This document shows, one piece after another, positions 1 to 7,445 of a stretch of DNA of 64,000 nt (positions are counted from its first letter, which is position 1; every line of letters starts with the position of its first letter). The position numbers were made by a program, and so were the translations under genes. This DNA is from Lysobacteraceae bacterium (lineage in GTDB: Bacteria; Bdellovibrionota; UBA1018; JAGTJX01). The stretch lies in assembly GCA_023657465.1 (NCBI GenBank), contig JAGTJX010000001.1:45090-109089 (forward strand), written 5' to 3'. Below the pieces are notes generated by a model. The model saw only the letters and a list, made by a program, of their open reading frames with translations, did not search any database and had not been told where the DNA came from.

Positions 1-2
1 AC

Positions 3-1190
3 AACGATCTGGTAAAATCCATTGAAGTAAAACAAAGCATTGAACGCGGTCTAAAAACCTATCCCGACGATCATAGAAGTCTTGCAAACCTCATTGATCG
101 TATTGAATGCCCTGACGCAACCCATGTTGATATCATCACAAAAACACCAGCTAAAGACAGCGGGCTTCTTGGAAAACTAACCGAACCCAATTACTCGCTT
201 CTAAAAATAAAGAGTGACGACCAAATTGATTTAAAAATTTCTTCTGGTGCATTTGCTTTGAAATCAATGAATGAAAATGAAGTTGTGTTAGTTCAAAATG
301 CCAACTGGTTTAAATTTTCTCCTGACATGGCTAAGGAAGTTATCATTAGACAGCCACCAATCACTTTCGATTCACAAAAAGGACTCTTGTCAGATCCTTG
401 GGCTAATATGATCGAGACATCCTCTCTAATCGACGCTGATACTCAACGTGCCTATGAAAAATCTAACTATCACATCTGGAAGCGACCGATTGATAAGGTA
501 TTCTTAGTGCGTCTGAGTCCCAAGCTTGAAAATACAGATGGGTTTCAGCTCTTAAGATTTCTACGCGACCGCTTGGATAAAAAGGTGATCTTGAACGGCC
601 TATCAGGAATCTCAGCAGGCGATCAAGTATTTCCTGTTTCCTTCCATCTGCATGACCCAAGCTATGCCGTCAAAACAAAAGAAAAGTCACTGCCAAGCTC
701 TCTAGGTAAAAGACCGCTCGAAGTAATCTATACACCATCACGCGTACCTCAGAATTTAGTCGAGAATTTCAAAAAAGCGATTACAGATGCTTATGGTGTC
801 GCACCCAAGATGATCCCAGTTGGACTAAAAGAGTCTTTCGTTCGCAGAGAAAAGAGCGACTTTGACCTGCACCTTGGAACAATGGGACTTGCTGATCCCG
901 ATCCAGAAGGAATTATGTCATTTTATCTTGAGAACAATCCTCCAGTGATTCCAAAAGGTGATGGAGTATTTTTAACTCGCCTTGATGAGGCTAGAAAAGA
1001 AAAAGACTTCAGCAAACGAGTAAAAATCTTCCGTGGAATTATTACTGATGCAACGCTCGGCGGATATATTCTTCCCGTATTTCATCTTTCCACCGTTGGA
1101 ATCGGTAAGCCTGAACTTGATTTTAGCCAAGTTTCACAAAGTGATGAATCCGTAACTCTATCAAAAGTTCGGTTCAGGAAAGCACAATGA
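3..1190 (+). CDS. Extracellular solute-binding protein family 5, C-terminal part (partial at window edge)
   Basis: The ORF track starts this at a TTG (258), but the frame is open without a stop back to base 3, so the gene runs off the left edge and only about 395 C-terminal residues are seen. The segment FDLHLGTMGLADPDPEG followed by a C-terminal lobe rich in FHLSTVG-like strands resembles the second half of SBP_bac_5 (oligopeptide/dipeptide/nickel-binding) proteins. Family members sit in the periplasm and deliver peptides to ABC permeases. No permease or ATPase gene is visible; the next genes are a histidine kinase (7 bases downstream) and a sigma54-type regulator, so a ligand-sensing role is possible. 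Family call fairly sure, ligand unknown. Confidence 0.65.
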   Translation, partial: NDLVKSIEVKQSIERGLKTYPDDHRSLANLIDRIECPDATHVDIITKTPAKDSGLLGKLTEPNYSLLKIKSDDQIDLKISSGAFALKSMNENEVVLVQNANWFKFSPDMAKEVIIRQPPITFDSQKGLLSDPWANMIETSSLIDADTQRAYEKSNYHIWKRPIDKVFLVRLSPKLENTDGFQLLRFLRDRLDKKVILNGLSGISAGDQVFPVSFHLHDPSYAVKTKEKSLPSSLGKRPLEVIYTPSRVPQNLVENFKKAITDAYGVAPKMIPVGLKESFVRREKSDFDLHLGTMGLADPDPEGIMSFYLENNPPVIPKGDGVFLTRLDEARKEKDFSKRVKIFRGIITDATLGGYILPVFHLSTVGIGKPELDFSQVSQSDESVTLSKVRFRKAQ

Positions 1191-1197
1191 CCAATCT

Positions 1198-2619
1198 ATG
1201 AAGTCGAACATGAGCCTAAAATCATCACTTCACAAGACCACAGTTCGATGGTCGCTCATTGGTCTTGGGCTGAGTCTTTTACTGGGTGGCGGTACATTCA
1301 TTTACCTCACCAAGCAGTCCACCGAGGAGAGTACCAAGCTCCTAGCGCAGTCGCTTATGAGAGCGTTTCGACCCCAAATTCTTGAAGGCAACATTAGGGA
1401 TGCTCAATTTCAAATGAATCGAATTCTAGGTGATCTGAAAGATCAATCACTACGTGTGCTCGATAAGAACCAGCATAGTCTTTACCCACTTCCAGAAGAC
1501 AATGAAGCAAGTTTTTCTTGTCACAGTGACAAAATGTTATGTTGGAATGGCAACTTTCAATTCATCACCATTCTTGAACCAATCTATTTTGATGAAGATG
1601 TTTCAAAAGAGTTATTTGGATATGTTTCGATCAAGACCGCGCCTAAACCTCAGTGGTCAGTCATCGGTACCTTTCTTATATCAACTCTGCTTCTTTTCTG
1701 CGCTCAAGCGTGGGGATTGCTTGGCGCTCTAAAACAGATCACGCGAATGATTTTAGATCCTATTCAGTCATGGAGCAGTGATCTTTCCAAGAATGCCTTG
1801 ATGTCAGATTCAAAACAAATCGCAAAGGCTCCATTTTTAGAATTGGCCTCTATGGAAAGATCCATCCAAGGATTACGGACTGCGATTTCTGATCTTGAAA
1901 AAGAAGCATCAGACCAAGCAAGGAAACAAGCCCAAATTTCCATTGTGAGACAGATCGGACACGATCTTAAAACTCCACTGTCTCAAATCTCAAAGCTGTT
2001 TGATGCTCTCGTGAAAAAGGCACAAACCACACAGGAGGTTGACCCAAGCTGCGTCTATCAAATCGAACGATCTCTGAAACGCATGGGCGATCTCATTCGC
2101 CAGATAAAAGAACTCAACGAAGGTGAGCCAAAAGGTAATGCTCAAACACCAATTGAAGTTGGTAATGAACTTTTTGAGGCCATGGAATCAGCCAAATCCA
2201 TGATCGCAAGCACAGATAAAAATGCGGTTAGAATTGAACTTGCAAGACCAAGTACAGTTGCATTTACATCTGTACCTGAAACTAAATTTTTTCAAATCAT
2301 CGACAATTTACTTCGTAACGCGATTGACGCTGTAGACTCCAGAAATGGAATAGTCTCTGTGAGCTACGCCTCTTCTGATGATTCCATCCAGATCTCTGTC
2401 AAAGATAACGGGACAGGAATTTCAAATGATATTCAAGACAAAATATTTGACCTCGACTTTACTACCAAACAAGGAAAAGGAACGGGTCTTGGTCTTCCTA
2501 TCATCAAAAGAATCTGTAGCAGTTACGGCGGTAAGATCGAACTTCGATCAAAACTAGACGAAGGATCAGAATTTATTGTTCATTTACCAAAATTTCACGA
2601 AAGAGGTGCAAACACATGA
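1198..2619 (+). CDS. Membrane sensor histidine kinase
   Basis: This is a 473-residue two-component sensor. A transmembrane helix lies near residues 17-37 and a second near 156-178, enclosing a periplasmic sensor region of about 115 residues with a Cys pair (FSCHSDKMLC). A linker leads to a dimerisation/phosphoacceptor helix with GHDLKTPLSQISKL (His255) and an HATPase_c domain with the N box DNLLRNAIDA, G1 box DNGTGI and G2 box GKGTGLGLP. The start is ATG at 1198, after the solute-binding gene. The stop overlaps the start of the response regulator (ATGA), which marks a co-translated pair. Signal unknown; the neighbouring binding protein is a candidate input. Confidence 0.9.
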   Translation: MKSNMSLKSSLHKTTVRWSLIGLGLSLLLGGGTFIYLTKQSTEESTKLLAQSLMRAFRPQILEGNIRDAQFQMNRILGDLKDQSLRVLDKNQHSLYPLPEDNEASFSCHSDKMLCWNGNFQFITILEPIYFDEDVSKELFGYVSIKTAPKPQWSVIGTFLISTLLLFCAQAWGLLGALKQITRMILDPIQSWSSDLSKNALMSDSKQIAKAPFLELASMERSIQGLRTAISDLEKEASDQARKQAQISIVRQIGHDLKTPLSQISKLFDALVKKAQTTQEVDPSCVYQIERSLKRMGDLIRQIKELNEGEPKGNAQTPIEVGNELFEAMESAKSMIASTDKNAVRIELARPSTVAFTSVPETKFFQIIDNLLRNAIDAVDSRNGIVSVSYASSDDSIQISVKDNGTGISNDIQDKIFDLDFTTKQGKGTGLGLPIIKRICSSYGGKIELRSKLDEGSEFIVHLPKFHERGANT

Positions 2620-3974
2620 AGTATAGAATTTTAACGATTGACGATGATGTCGAAAATCTTCAAGCCAATAAAATATTTTTGGAAGCCTGCGAATACTCTG
2701 TCGATGTGGCTACAAATGGTCATGATGGGCTGAAACTAATTCAGAACGCGTTCTCTGATTATGCTGCGGTTCTCTTAGACTATCGAATGCCAGGAATGTC
2801 AGGGGCAGAAACGGCGCTCAAGATCAAAGAGATCAACCCCGATCTTCCTATCCTCATGTACTCCTGCGATGATAGCGGAGACACTATCAAACAAAGTTAT
2901 AGATCTGGTATTGAGGATTTTATCGACAAAGATGAGAGTCGAGACAAACTAAAACTTGCACTAGAACTCGCTTGTAAAAAATATGAGGAGATGAAGGTTT
3001 CAAAGCCAGCATCTCCTACCGAGAATCAAAAGCTACTTGAAACTATAGGAATGATCGGTTGCTCTGAGTCCATGGCGGAAGTGGCCAAGTCTGCTTTGAA
3101 ATACGCTACACTTGGCTCTCCTGTTCTACTTACGGGTGAAACAGGTGTAGGCAAAGAGCTTATTGCGCGAGCACTCCACCCAAAATCCATGAATTCTTTT
3201 TATGGTCTGAATTGCGCATCGTTCGCGCAAAATAATCTGATTGAATCAGAACTGTTCGGTTACGAAAAAGGCGCGTTTACTGGTGCTGATAATAGAAAAA
3301 TTGGCATGCTAGAGTCTATCGGAGATGGAACTATTTTTTTAGATGAGATACACCATCTCACTCCTCAAGCTCAGGCCACTTTGCTCCGCGCACTTTGTGA
3401 AAAGAAAATCAGAAGAATAGGGGGTCTACAGGAAATCCCTATCACTTGTAGAATTATTGCTGCAACAAAACCGGAGATCACTTCACTCATTCAAAAAGGA
3501 CAATTCTTGGCGGATTTGTATTACCGCTTAAAAGTTTTAACTATTGAGGTTCCTGCGCTTCGAGATCGCCCTGAAGATATTGAACCGCTTGTTCATCACT
3601 TTTGTCGACTTATTGAAAATGAAACCAAAACAAAAAAAGAGTTTCGATTGAATGTTATCAGAAGTTTTGAGGAATATAGTTGGCCTGGAAACATTCGAGA
3701 GCTTGAGGGAGTTATTAGGCAACTTTTTGCGAGTTCAAAGGATTACTATATTGGAGCCGAAGACCTTAAGGGTAATATCAAAGAAATATTGAATCACAGT
3801 AATAATCGAGTCACAGCGCTTGATACATTTGATCGAAAGCAGCTCAGACAACGACGTGATTATATTTCTACTATCCTGCGCAGCTCGCGCTCGAAGAGGC
3901 AGGCCGCTGATCGCCTTGGAATCAATGAGAGTACGCTCAGAGGACTCATGAATAATCTCGAAATCAGGATATAA
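2616..3974 (+). CDS. NtrC-family sigma54-dependent response regulator
   Basis: A 452-residue activator with three domains. The N-terminal receiver (residues 1-120) has the acidic pair DDD near the start and the phospho-acceptor Asp55 in VLLDYRMPG. The AAA+ domain has Walker A GETGVGKE (about 174-181), an intact GAFTGA loop (about 219-224) that contacts sigma54, Walker B GTIFLDEIHH, and the SWPGNIRELEG sensor segment. A Fis-type helix-turn-helix lies at the end (KRQAADRLGINESTLRGLM). It overlaps the kinase by 4 bases, so the two form a cognate pair. The intact GAFTGA predicts genuine sigma54-promoter activation. Targets are not visible in the window. Confidence 0.92.
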   Translation: MKYRILTIDDDVENLQANKIFLEACEYSVDVATNGHDGLKLIQNAFSDYAAVLLDYRMPGMSGAETALKIKEINPDLPILMYSCDDSGDTIKQSYRSGIEDFIDKDESRDKLKLALELACKKYEEMKVSKPASPTENQKLLETIGMIGCSESMAEVAKSALKYATLGSPVLLTGETGVGKELIARALHPKSMNSFYGLNCASFAQNNLIESELFGYEKGAFTGADNRKIGMLESIGDGTIFLDEIHHLTPQAQATLLRALCEKKIRRIGGLQEIPITCRIIAATKPEITSLIQKGQFLADLYYRLKVLTIEVPALRDRPEDIEPLVHHFCRLIENETKTKKEFRLNVIRSFEEYSWPGNIRELEGVIRQLFASSKDYYIGAEDLKGNIKEILNHSNNRVTALDTFDRKQLRQRRDYISTILRSSRSKRQAADRLGINESTLRGLMNNLEIRI

Positions 3975-4003
3975 AAAAACGGTGGAGGTATTCACCTCCA
4001 CCG
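3973..4003. terminator. Bidirectional intrinsic terminator between convergent genes
   Basis: A perfect 10-bp stem CGGTGGAGGT / ACCTCCACCG with a 4-base loop lies at 3980-4003. An A7 tract at 3973-3979 gives a T7 tail for transcripts arriving on the minus strand from the recombinase gene. On the plus strand the tail (TTGATTTT) is weaker. It separates the two-component operon from the minus-strand accessory patch. Confidence 0.85.
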
Positions 4004-4011
4004 CCTTGATT

Positions 4012-4737
4012 TTACCGTATTATTTCTAACTCGATTTTTTCTTCGCCAATCGGGACTTCATACTGATTAAGGCCATCACTACTAGACGTAGGTTTTGGTG
4101 CTTCAGATTTTTTGTCAAAGACAGGTTTGTATGTTCCGTCCTTCTGTTCTTGTTTCATGAGTCTTAATTCAGCCGCTACAGCACCGCTACTCACATTGCA
4201 GACCTTCGAGATTTGTCTATAGGTCATGCCAGTGGCGCGAAGAGCACGGATCATCTCGCTAGGGCGGGTTTTCTTACGGCCAAGGCGGACTCCTTTAGAT
4301 TTAGCATTAGCCAGACCATTCCTTACACGTTCAATTAGAATATCCCTTTCCAATTGACTTACCGCGCCAAGAATAGTGAAGACCGCTGATCCTAGAGGAC
4401 TCGATGTATCTATATTTTCCGTAATTGAGACGAATCCCACCCCAAGGGCTTTGAACTCCTCCAGTGCACGAAGCAAATGTGTAACGCTTCTAGCGTAGCG
4501 ACTGAAAGAATAACAAAGCACCATACTGGCCTCACCATTCCTCACAGCAGCCATCATGGCATCAAGACCCGGACGCGAGTTTTTTGTACCCGACTGGTTT
4601 TCATCCTGATAGATGACCGAGTTCCTGATGCCATGACGTTGGCAGTATTCGTTTAATGCTCTGATCTGGGCTTCAAGCCCAGTGGTTTGATGACCCGTAG
4701 ATACTCTTGCGTAAATCAGACAGCGTTTTTCAACCAC
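4012..4737 (-). CDS. Serine recombinase (resolvase/invertase family)
   Basis: A small serine recombinase of about 241 residues. The catalytic domain begins with LIYARVSTGHQ, holding the nucleophilic Ser, and continues with LVLCYSFSRYARS, ITENIDTSSPLG and the E-helix segment QLERDILIERVRNGLANAKSKG. A short helix-turn-helix follows (MTYRQISKVCNVSSGAVAAEL), then a hydrophilic tail of about 45 residues that is longer than usual. The track begins at TTG (4752), but a GGAGG ribosome-binding site lies inside that extension, so I prefer the GTG at 4737; its spacing is short and the start is not certain. Such enzymes resolve, invert or integrate DNA. Neighbouring small ORFs suggest part of a mobile or formerly mobile segment. 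Confidence 0.9.
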   Translation of the reverse strand: MVEKRCLIYARVSTGHQTTGLEAQIRALNEYCQRHGIRNSVIYQDENQSGTKNSRPGLDAMMAAVRNGEASMVLCYSFSRYARSVTHLLRALEEFKALGVGFVSITENIDTSSPLGSAVFTILGAVSQLERDILIERVRNGLANAKSKGVRLGRKKTRPSEMIRALRATGMTYRQISKVCNVSSGAVAAELRLMKQEQKDGTYKPVFDKKSEAPKPTSSSDGLNQYEVPIGEEKIELEIIR

Positions 4738-4783
4738 GACTCCTCCAAACAATTGCAGAAGATCAGTATTGATCTCACTGCCA

Positions 4784-4960
4784 CTATTTTTTGGGTTGGC
4801 CTAATAAAGCACGGTTCCACTGACCAATGCTCATCAGTCCGCGCGCGTGAACCCGCGCACTTTCTGATCGAAGTTGGTTTGTCACTTCAACTAAAGTGCC
4901 ACTCCAACCTAAAGCAAGACCAACCCAAAACAATTTTCTGATGAGATTTCCAATATCCAT
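4784..4960 (-). CDS. Small hydrophobic-N-terminus protein, 58 residues, unknown
   Basis: The track lists an 81-residue ORF, but the best start is the internal ATG at 4960, preceded by AAGGAG at good spacing. The product (MDIGNLIRKLFWVGLALGWS...) has one short hydrophobic stretch at residues 9-24 and a basic, Arg-rich remainder. I recognise no family. It lies between the recombinase gene and a terminator that ends the upstream minus-strand gene, so it has its own transcription start or depends on read-through. The good ribosome-binding site is the main evidence that it is real. Confidence 0.5.
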   Translation of the reverse strand: MDIGNLIRKLFWVGLALGWSGTLVEVTNQLRSESARVHARGLMSIGQWNRALLGQPKK

Positions 4961-4987
4961 CTTGTGATTCTCCTTTTGTTTGATTCT

Positions 4988-5022
4988 AAAAAAACCTGCG
5001 CGAACTTCCGCGCGCGCAGGTT
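4988..5022 (-). terminator. Intrinsic terminator after the integrase-like ORF
   Basis: AACCTGCGCG (4993-5002) pairs with CGCGCAGGTT (5013-5022) across a 10-base loop. On the minus strand the stem is followed by seven T residues (A7 at 4988-4994), a classical rho-independent terminator placed just after the stop at 5032. A second, competing inverted repeat TGCGCGAAC / GTTCGCGCA (4997-5005 and 5020-5028) overlaps it. Confidence 0.8.
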
Positions 5023-5031
5023 CGCGCACAT

Positions 5032-5457
5032 TTATTTTTTAATCGTGATTTTGTATTTCCCGAATATCTGGACGTTGACTTCATCCTCGATATTCTTGAG
5101 GTCAGGAGGCAGTTTCTCAGATTTGTCGATCAACTCGACCTCTTTGCACCATTCCCAAAAGAGTCTAAGCGGTATCAGTCTCTTACGACTGTCCCTGATC
5201 CCTCGATAGTGGATTAAAAACTCTAAATACCTTCCGACATAGAATGAGCTAAGGTGCTCAAGCTTTGGATTAGAAATACCAGTTCGACGCACAAACTCGC
5301 TAAAACTGATATCTGTGATGGAAACACCACTAGAGTTCAATAAATCGACCAATAGCTCAGAATAAAGAATGAGCGGCGCTTTTCCATCCTGCACTCTGTA
5401 ATCCACATAGGCTCTCATAATCACTTCTAGCCCTTTGGTTTTTAGTTCTGTTTTCAT
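5032..5457 (-). CDS. Protein resembling a lone tyrosine-recombinase core-binding (SAM-like) domain
   Basis: A 141-residue soluble protein. Residues about 60-115 (YVGRYLEFLIHYRGIRDSRK..LRLFWEWCKEVELI) follow the helix pattern of the N-terminal SAM-like core-binding domain of phage-type integrases. No catalytic domain (the Arg...His-x-x-Arg...Tyr set) follows, because the ORF stops and a terminator comes next. It could be a truncated integrase, an accessory DNA-binding factor or an unrelated helical protein. The start is ATG at 5457 with AGGAG about 12 bases upstream. It is next to the recombinase and tRNA-Pro, which supports a mobile-element origin. The domain match is by eye only. Confidence 0.5.
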   Translation of the reverse strand: MKTELKTKGLEVIMRAYVDYRVQDGKAPLILYSELLVDLLNSSGVSITDISFSEFVRRTGISNPKLEHLSSFYVGRYLEFLIHYRGIRDSRKRLIPLRLFWEWCKEVELIDKSEKLPPDLKNIEDEVNVQIFGKYKITIKK

Positions 5458-5477
5458 ACTGTCTGTTGCTCCTATAA

Positions 5478-5493
5478 ATCGCCCGAAGGCGAT
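5478..5493. repeat. Hairpin in the leader of the integrase-like ORF
   Basis: A perfect inverted repeat ATCGCC-CGAA-GGCGAT lies 20 bases upstream of the start codon at 5457, next to the AGGAG ribosome-binding site. It could affect translation or bind a regulator. No further evidence. Confidence 0.4.
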
Positions 5494-5569
5494 GGGTTAA
5501 AGGTTCAATGACAACAATTGAAAATGGGTTTGATTCTTGAAAGGCGCTCGCTATTTGATTCAAAACTCA

Positions 5570-5598
5570 GTAGCCAAATGTAGCCACGAAGTAGCCAC
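5570..5598. repeat. Three direct GTAGCCA repeats with 10-11 base spacing
   Basis: GTAGCCA(C) occurs at 5570, 5580 and 5591, close to one helical turn apart. The array lies between the integrase-like ORF and the 3' end of tRNA-Pro. Phased repeats like this can be recombinase or replication-protein arm sites, but none is proven here. Confidence 0.5.
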
Positions 5599-5717
5599 CA
5601 AATCCTGCAACTGATGATGAATGATTATGATTCTTGTTTTTCAGATCTAAAAAAGTCTCTGAAACCCGTTATAATTTCGCTGGCTTCGGAGCTTCTGATT
5701 TTGGGTTTGTTGAAAAA

Positions 5718-5795
5718 TGGTCGGGACGACTGGATTCGAACCAGCGACCTCTTGCACCCCAAGCAAGCGCGCTAGCCAGGCTGCGCTACGCCCCG
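5718..5795 (-). tRNA. tRNA-Pro(GGG)
   Basis: Read on the minus strand the sequence folds as a full cloverleaf. Acceptor CGGGGCG pairs with CGTCCCG, and the D arm GCGC...GCGC is followed by the anticodon stem CTTGC/GCAAG around loop TTGGGGT (anticodon GGG). A T arm GCTGG-TTCGAAT-CCAGT follows, and the 3' ACCA is encoded. C1 is usual for bacterial tRNA-Pro. The gene sits at the edge of the recombinase patch, a common integration target, although I found no second copy of its 3' end nearby. Confidence 0.95.
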
Positions 5796-5812
5796 AAACC
5801 ATTAGGTTTTAG

Positions 5813-5841
5813 GGATAGCCTACCCATGAATTCACCGTCAA
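5813..5841 (-). promoter_or_regulatory. Candidate sigma70 promoter of tRNA-Pro
   Basis: On the minus strand TTGACG (5841-5836) is followed after 17 bases by CTATCC (5818-5813), ending 17 bases before the mature tRNA 5' end. The -35 is good and the -10 is weak. Position and spacing suit a tRNA promoter. Confidence 0.4.
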
Positions 5842-5850
5842 CTTGAATGT

Positions 5851-6738
5851 TTATTTGCAGCTGATTTCTGTGAGCTTGTACTCGCCTGATTTGACATATC
5901 TCAAATAAGGACGCGGATAGTACAAGTCATTCGGGTTGAACTTAATCGGATGAACGCCACCTGCAAAAAGATCCGCACACAAAAACGCATCCTCATCCGT
6001 CGAGCCCTTCACTGTTGCAATATAAGACTCAAGAGGAATATCCTGACCGTAGTAACTATAGGTTTTCTGATACGGACCCTCAGCACGATGTTTCACAATT
6101 TTATTAAACCCTGCCATTTGACAGATTTTATTCATGAACTTCTTTCTGCGTTCTTGTTTCTTAGAAATGCAATATGGATAGGAGAGGAAGCCCTGACCCT
6201 CTCCGAGATTGACTTGATAATTTGTTGAAACAACAGCTGTACCGTCTGACATTTTTCTGTACGGATGGAAGATCTCTTTGAACCGCTCATTAATTTGGAA
6301 TCCTTGAGCGAGAGCTTGAGTATTTGGACTCACTGTGAATTCCACTCTGAGGTCAAGAATCGTGTCACTCTGCTCTTTCGATAGGATTCTTGTGCTGATG
6401 TTTGAATCTGTGATCTCATTAATCTTCTGAAAATACTTCTCCTGGAACTCTCTTTGTTTACGATTCTTCGTCATTTCCTTCGTATAGGATTCTGTTTCAG
6501 AATGAACACGTGTGAGCGCAAGTCCTGAAACTTGAGCGCGGCCTTCTTTGAGTGCTCTATTCACCAGTTCAGTCTGATCTTCTTGTACGGTCTCAGGTTT
6601 GAGCTTGATCAGAATGTCTTGTGTGTAGACATAAATTTTCTGTGATCCTTGAGGGATCGTCTGAATCAAATCAGGAATAGAATAAGTCGTTTGAGCCTGA
6701 ACATTGGACAACGATAATAGTAGGAATAAAGCATTCAT
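5851..6738 (-). CDS. Secreted protein of unknown function, 295 residues
   Basis: The N-terminus MNALFLLLSLSNVQAQ looks like a short signal peptide with cleavage near VQA-Q, though it lacks the usual N-terminal Lys/Arg, so the true start could differ. The mature part is mixed alpha/beta and soluble, with five Cys, several near the C-terminus (YPYCISK, NKICQMAG, AFLCADLF, TEISCK), which suggests periplasmic disulfides. I recognise no domain. It starts 17 bases after the acid phosphatase stop, so the two are probably co-transcribed. Confidence 0.75.
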   Translation of the reverse strand: MNALFLLLSLSNVQAQTTYSIPDLIQTIPQGSQKIYVYTQDILIKLKPETVQEDQTELVNRALKEGRAQVSGLALTRVHSETESYTKEMTKNRKQREFQEKYFQKINEITDSNISTRILSKEQSDTILDLRVEFTVSPNTQALAQGFQINERFKEIFHPYRKMSDGTAVVSTNYQVNLGEGQGFLSYPYCISKKQERRKKFMNKICQMAGFNKIVKHRAEGPYQKTYSYYGQDIPLESYIATVKGSTDEDAFLCADLFAGGVHPIKFNPNDLYYPRPYLRYVKSGEYKLTEISCK

Positions 6739-6754
6739 ATCGCTGTGCGATATA

Positions 6755-7405
6755 TCAAAGCTCTTCGAGATCGTCTAGGAAAGTCTTCTCAGAGAGTAGT
6801 CTATCGCAGATCTGTTGACCTAAGTTTCGGCCAGCAATCACATCAGATGGATGGTGAACGCCACCTAAGACTCTCAACTCCCCAATACGCTTGCCCCAGG
6901 CCTTGAGCTCCTTCGCCTTCTTAGGGAATACTTCAGCGAGTAAGCAAGCTCCGGCCACTCCCATCACTGAATGTGAGCTCGGATAAGCCTTAGCTCCACC
7001 TGGCTTGGTAATGCAAGGTTTTAGAGTCTGATCCACATTGAAGGGTCTGGGTCTCATGTACTTGGACTTAAAATGTCCAGAAACACGGTCTGCAAAATCA
7101 AACACTTCGCCGAAGAGTTCGCCTGCTTTTTTGATTTCTGCATCTGTGAGTTTGCCATTCTTACCGCCGAAAAGTGCTTTAAGAGTGGGTGCAGACATTG
7201 AATCTGCTAACTTACATTCTTCTTCGGTTCGATTCTTTTGATAATCATGAAGGATTTTGAAGTCTTTTTTCTCTTCGACACTTCCTTCTTCGGGAGGATT
7301 CGCTAGATTGAATTCTTTGGATTTGATTTCAGTCCATTCTGCTGCCCAACCAGAGAGATGGAAAAACGATACAAATAATACAAAAACTGATTTTTTAAAT
7401 TTCAT
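6755..7405 (-). CDS. Class A non-specific acid phosphatase (PAP2 superfamily), secreted
   Basis: A 216-residue protein with signal peptide MKFKKSVFVLFVSFFHLSGWAA. The PAP2/class A phosphatase signature is complete: KYMRPRPF, then PSSHSVMG, then RVLGGVHHPSD, matching K-x6-RP ... PSxH ... R-x5-H-x3-D, in which the His residues form and break the phospho-enzyme. It hydrolyses phosphomonoesters in the periplasm. A strong AGGAGG ribosome-binding site is 5 bases before the ATG. It is read ahead of the unknown secreted protein at 5851. Confidence 0.88.
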   Translation of the reverse strand: MKFKKSVFVLFVSFFHLSGWAAEWTEIKSKEFNLANPPEEGSVEEKKDFKILHDYQKNRTEEECKLADSMSAPTLKALFGGKNGKLTDAEIKKAGELFGEVFDFADRVSGHFKSKYMRPRPFNVDQTLKPCITKPGGAKAYPSSHSVMGVAGACLLAEVFPKKAKELKAWGKRIGELRVLGGVHHPSDVIAGRNLGQQICDRLLSEKTFLDDLEEL

Positions 7406-7445
7406 TCAGCCCTCCTGAATACTGGATTATTTAGCCGAACGCAGG

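Noticed and set aside
258-1190. Track start at TTG 258 for the first gene
   Set aside because: The frame is open to the window edge, so the gene is partial and the TTG is only the first allowed start codon seen.
4687-5209. Plus-strand ORFs 4687-4941 and 4964-5209
   Set aside because: Both are antisense to the recombinase patch and have no start signals or recognisable products.
5357-5563. 68-residue minus-strand ORF upstream of the integrase-like gene
   Set aside because: Overlaps the start of the better-supported 141-residue ORF in another frame, has a low-quality composition and no ribosome-binding site; likely a shadow.
3974-5800. Attachment-site duplication of the tRNA-Pro 3' end
   Set aside because: I looked for a second copy of the T-arm/acceptor sequence near 3974-4012 and across the patch and did not see one.
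5634-5846. 70-residue plus-strand ORF containing GRLDSNQRPLAPQ
   Set aside because: It is the antisense of tRNA-Pro(GGG); this peptide is a well-known annotation artefact over tRNA genes.
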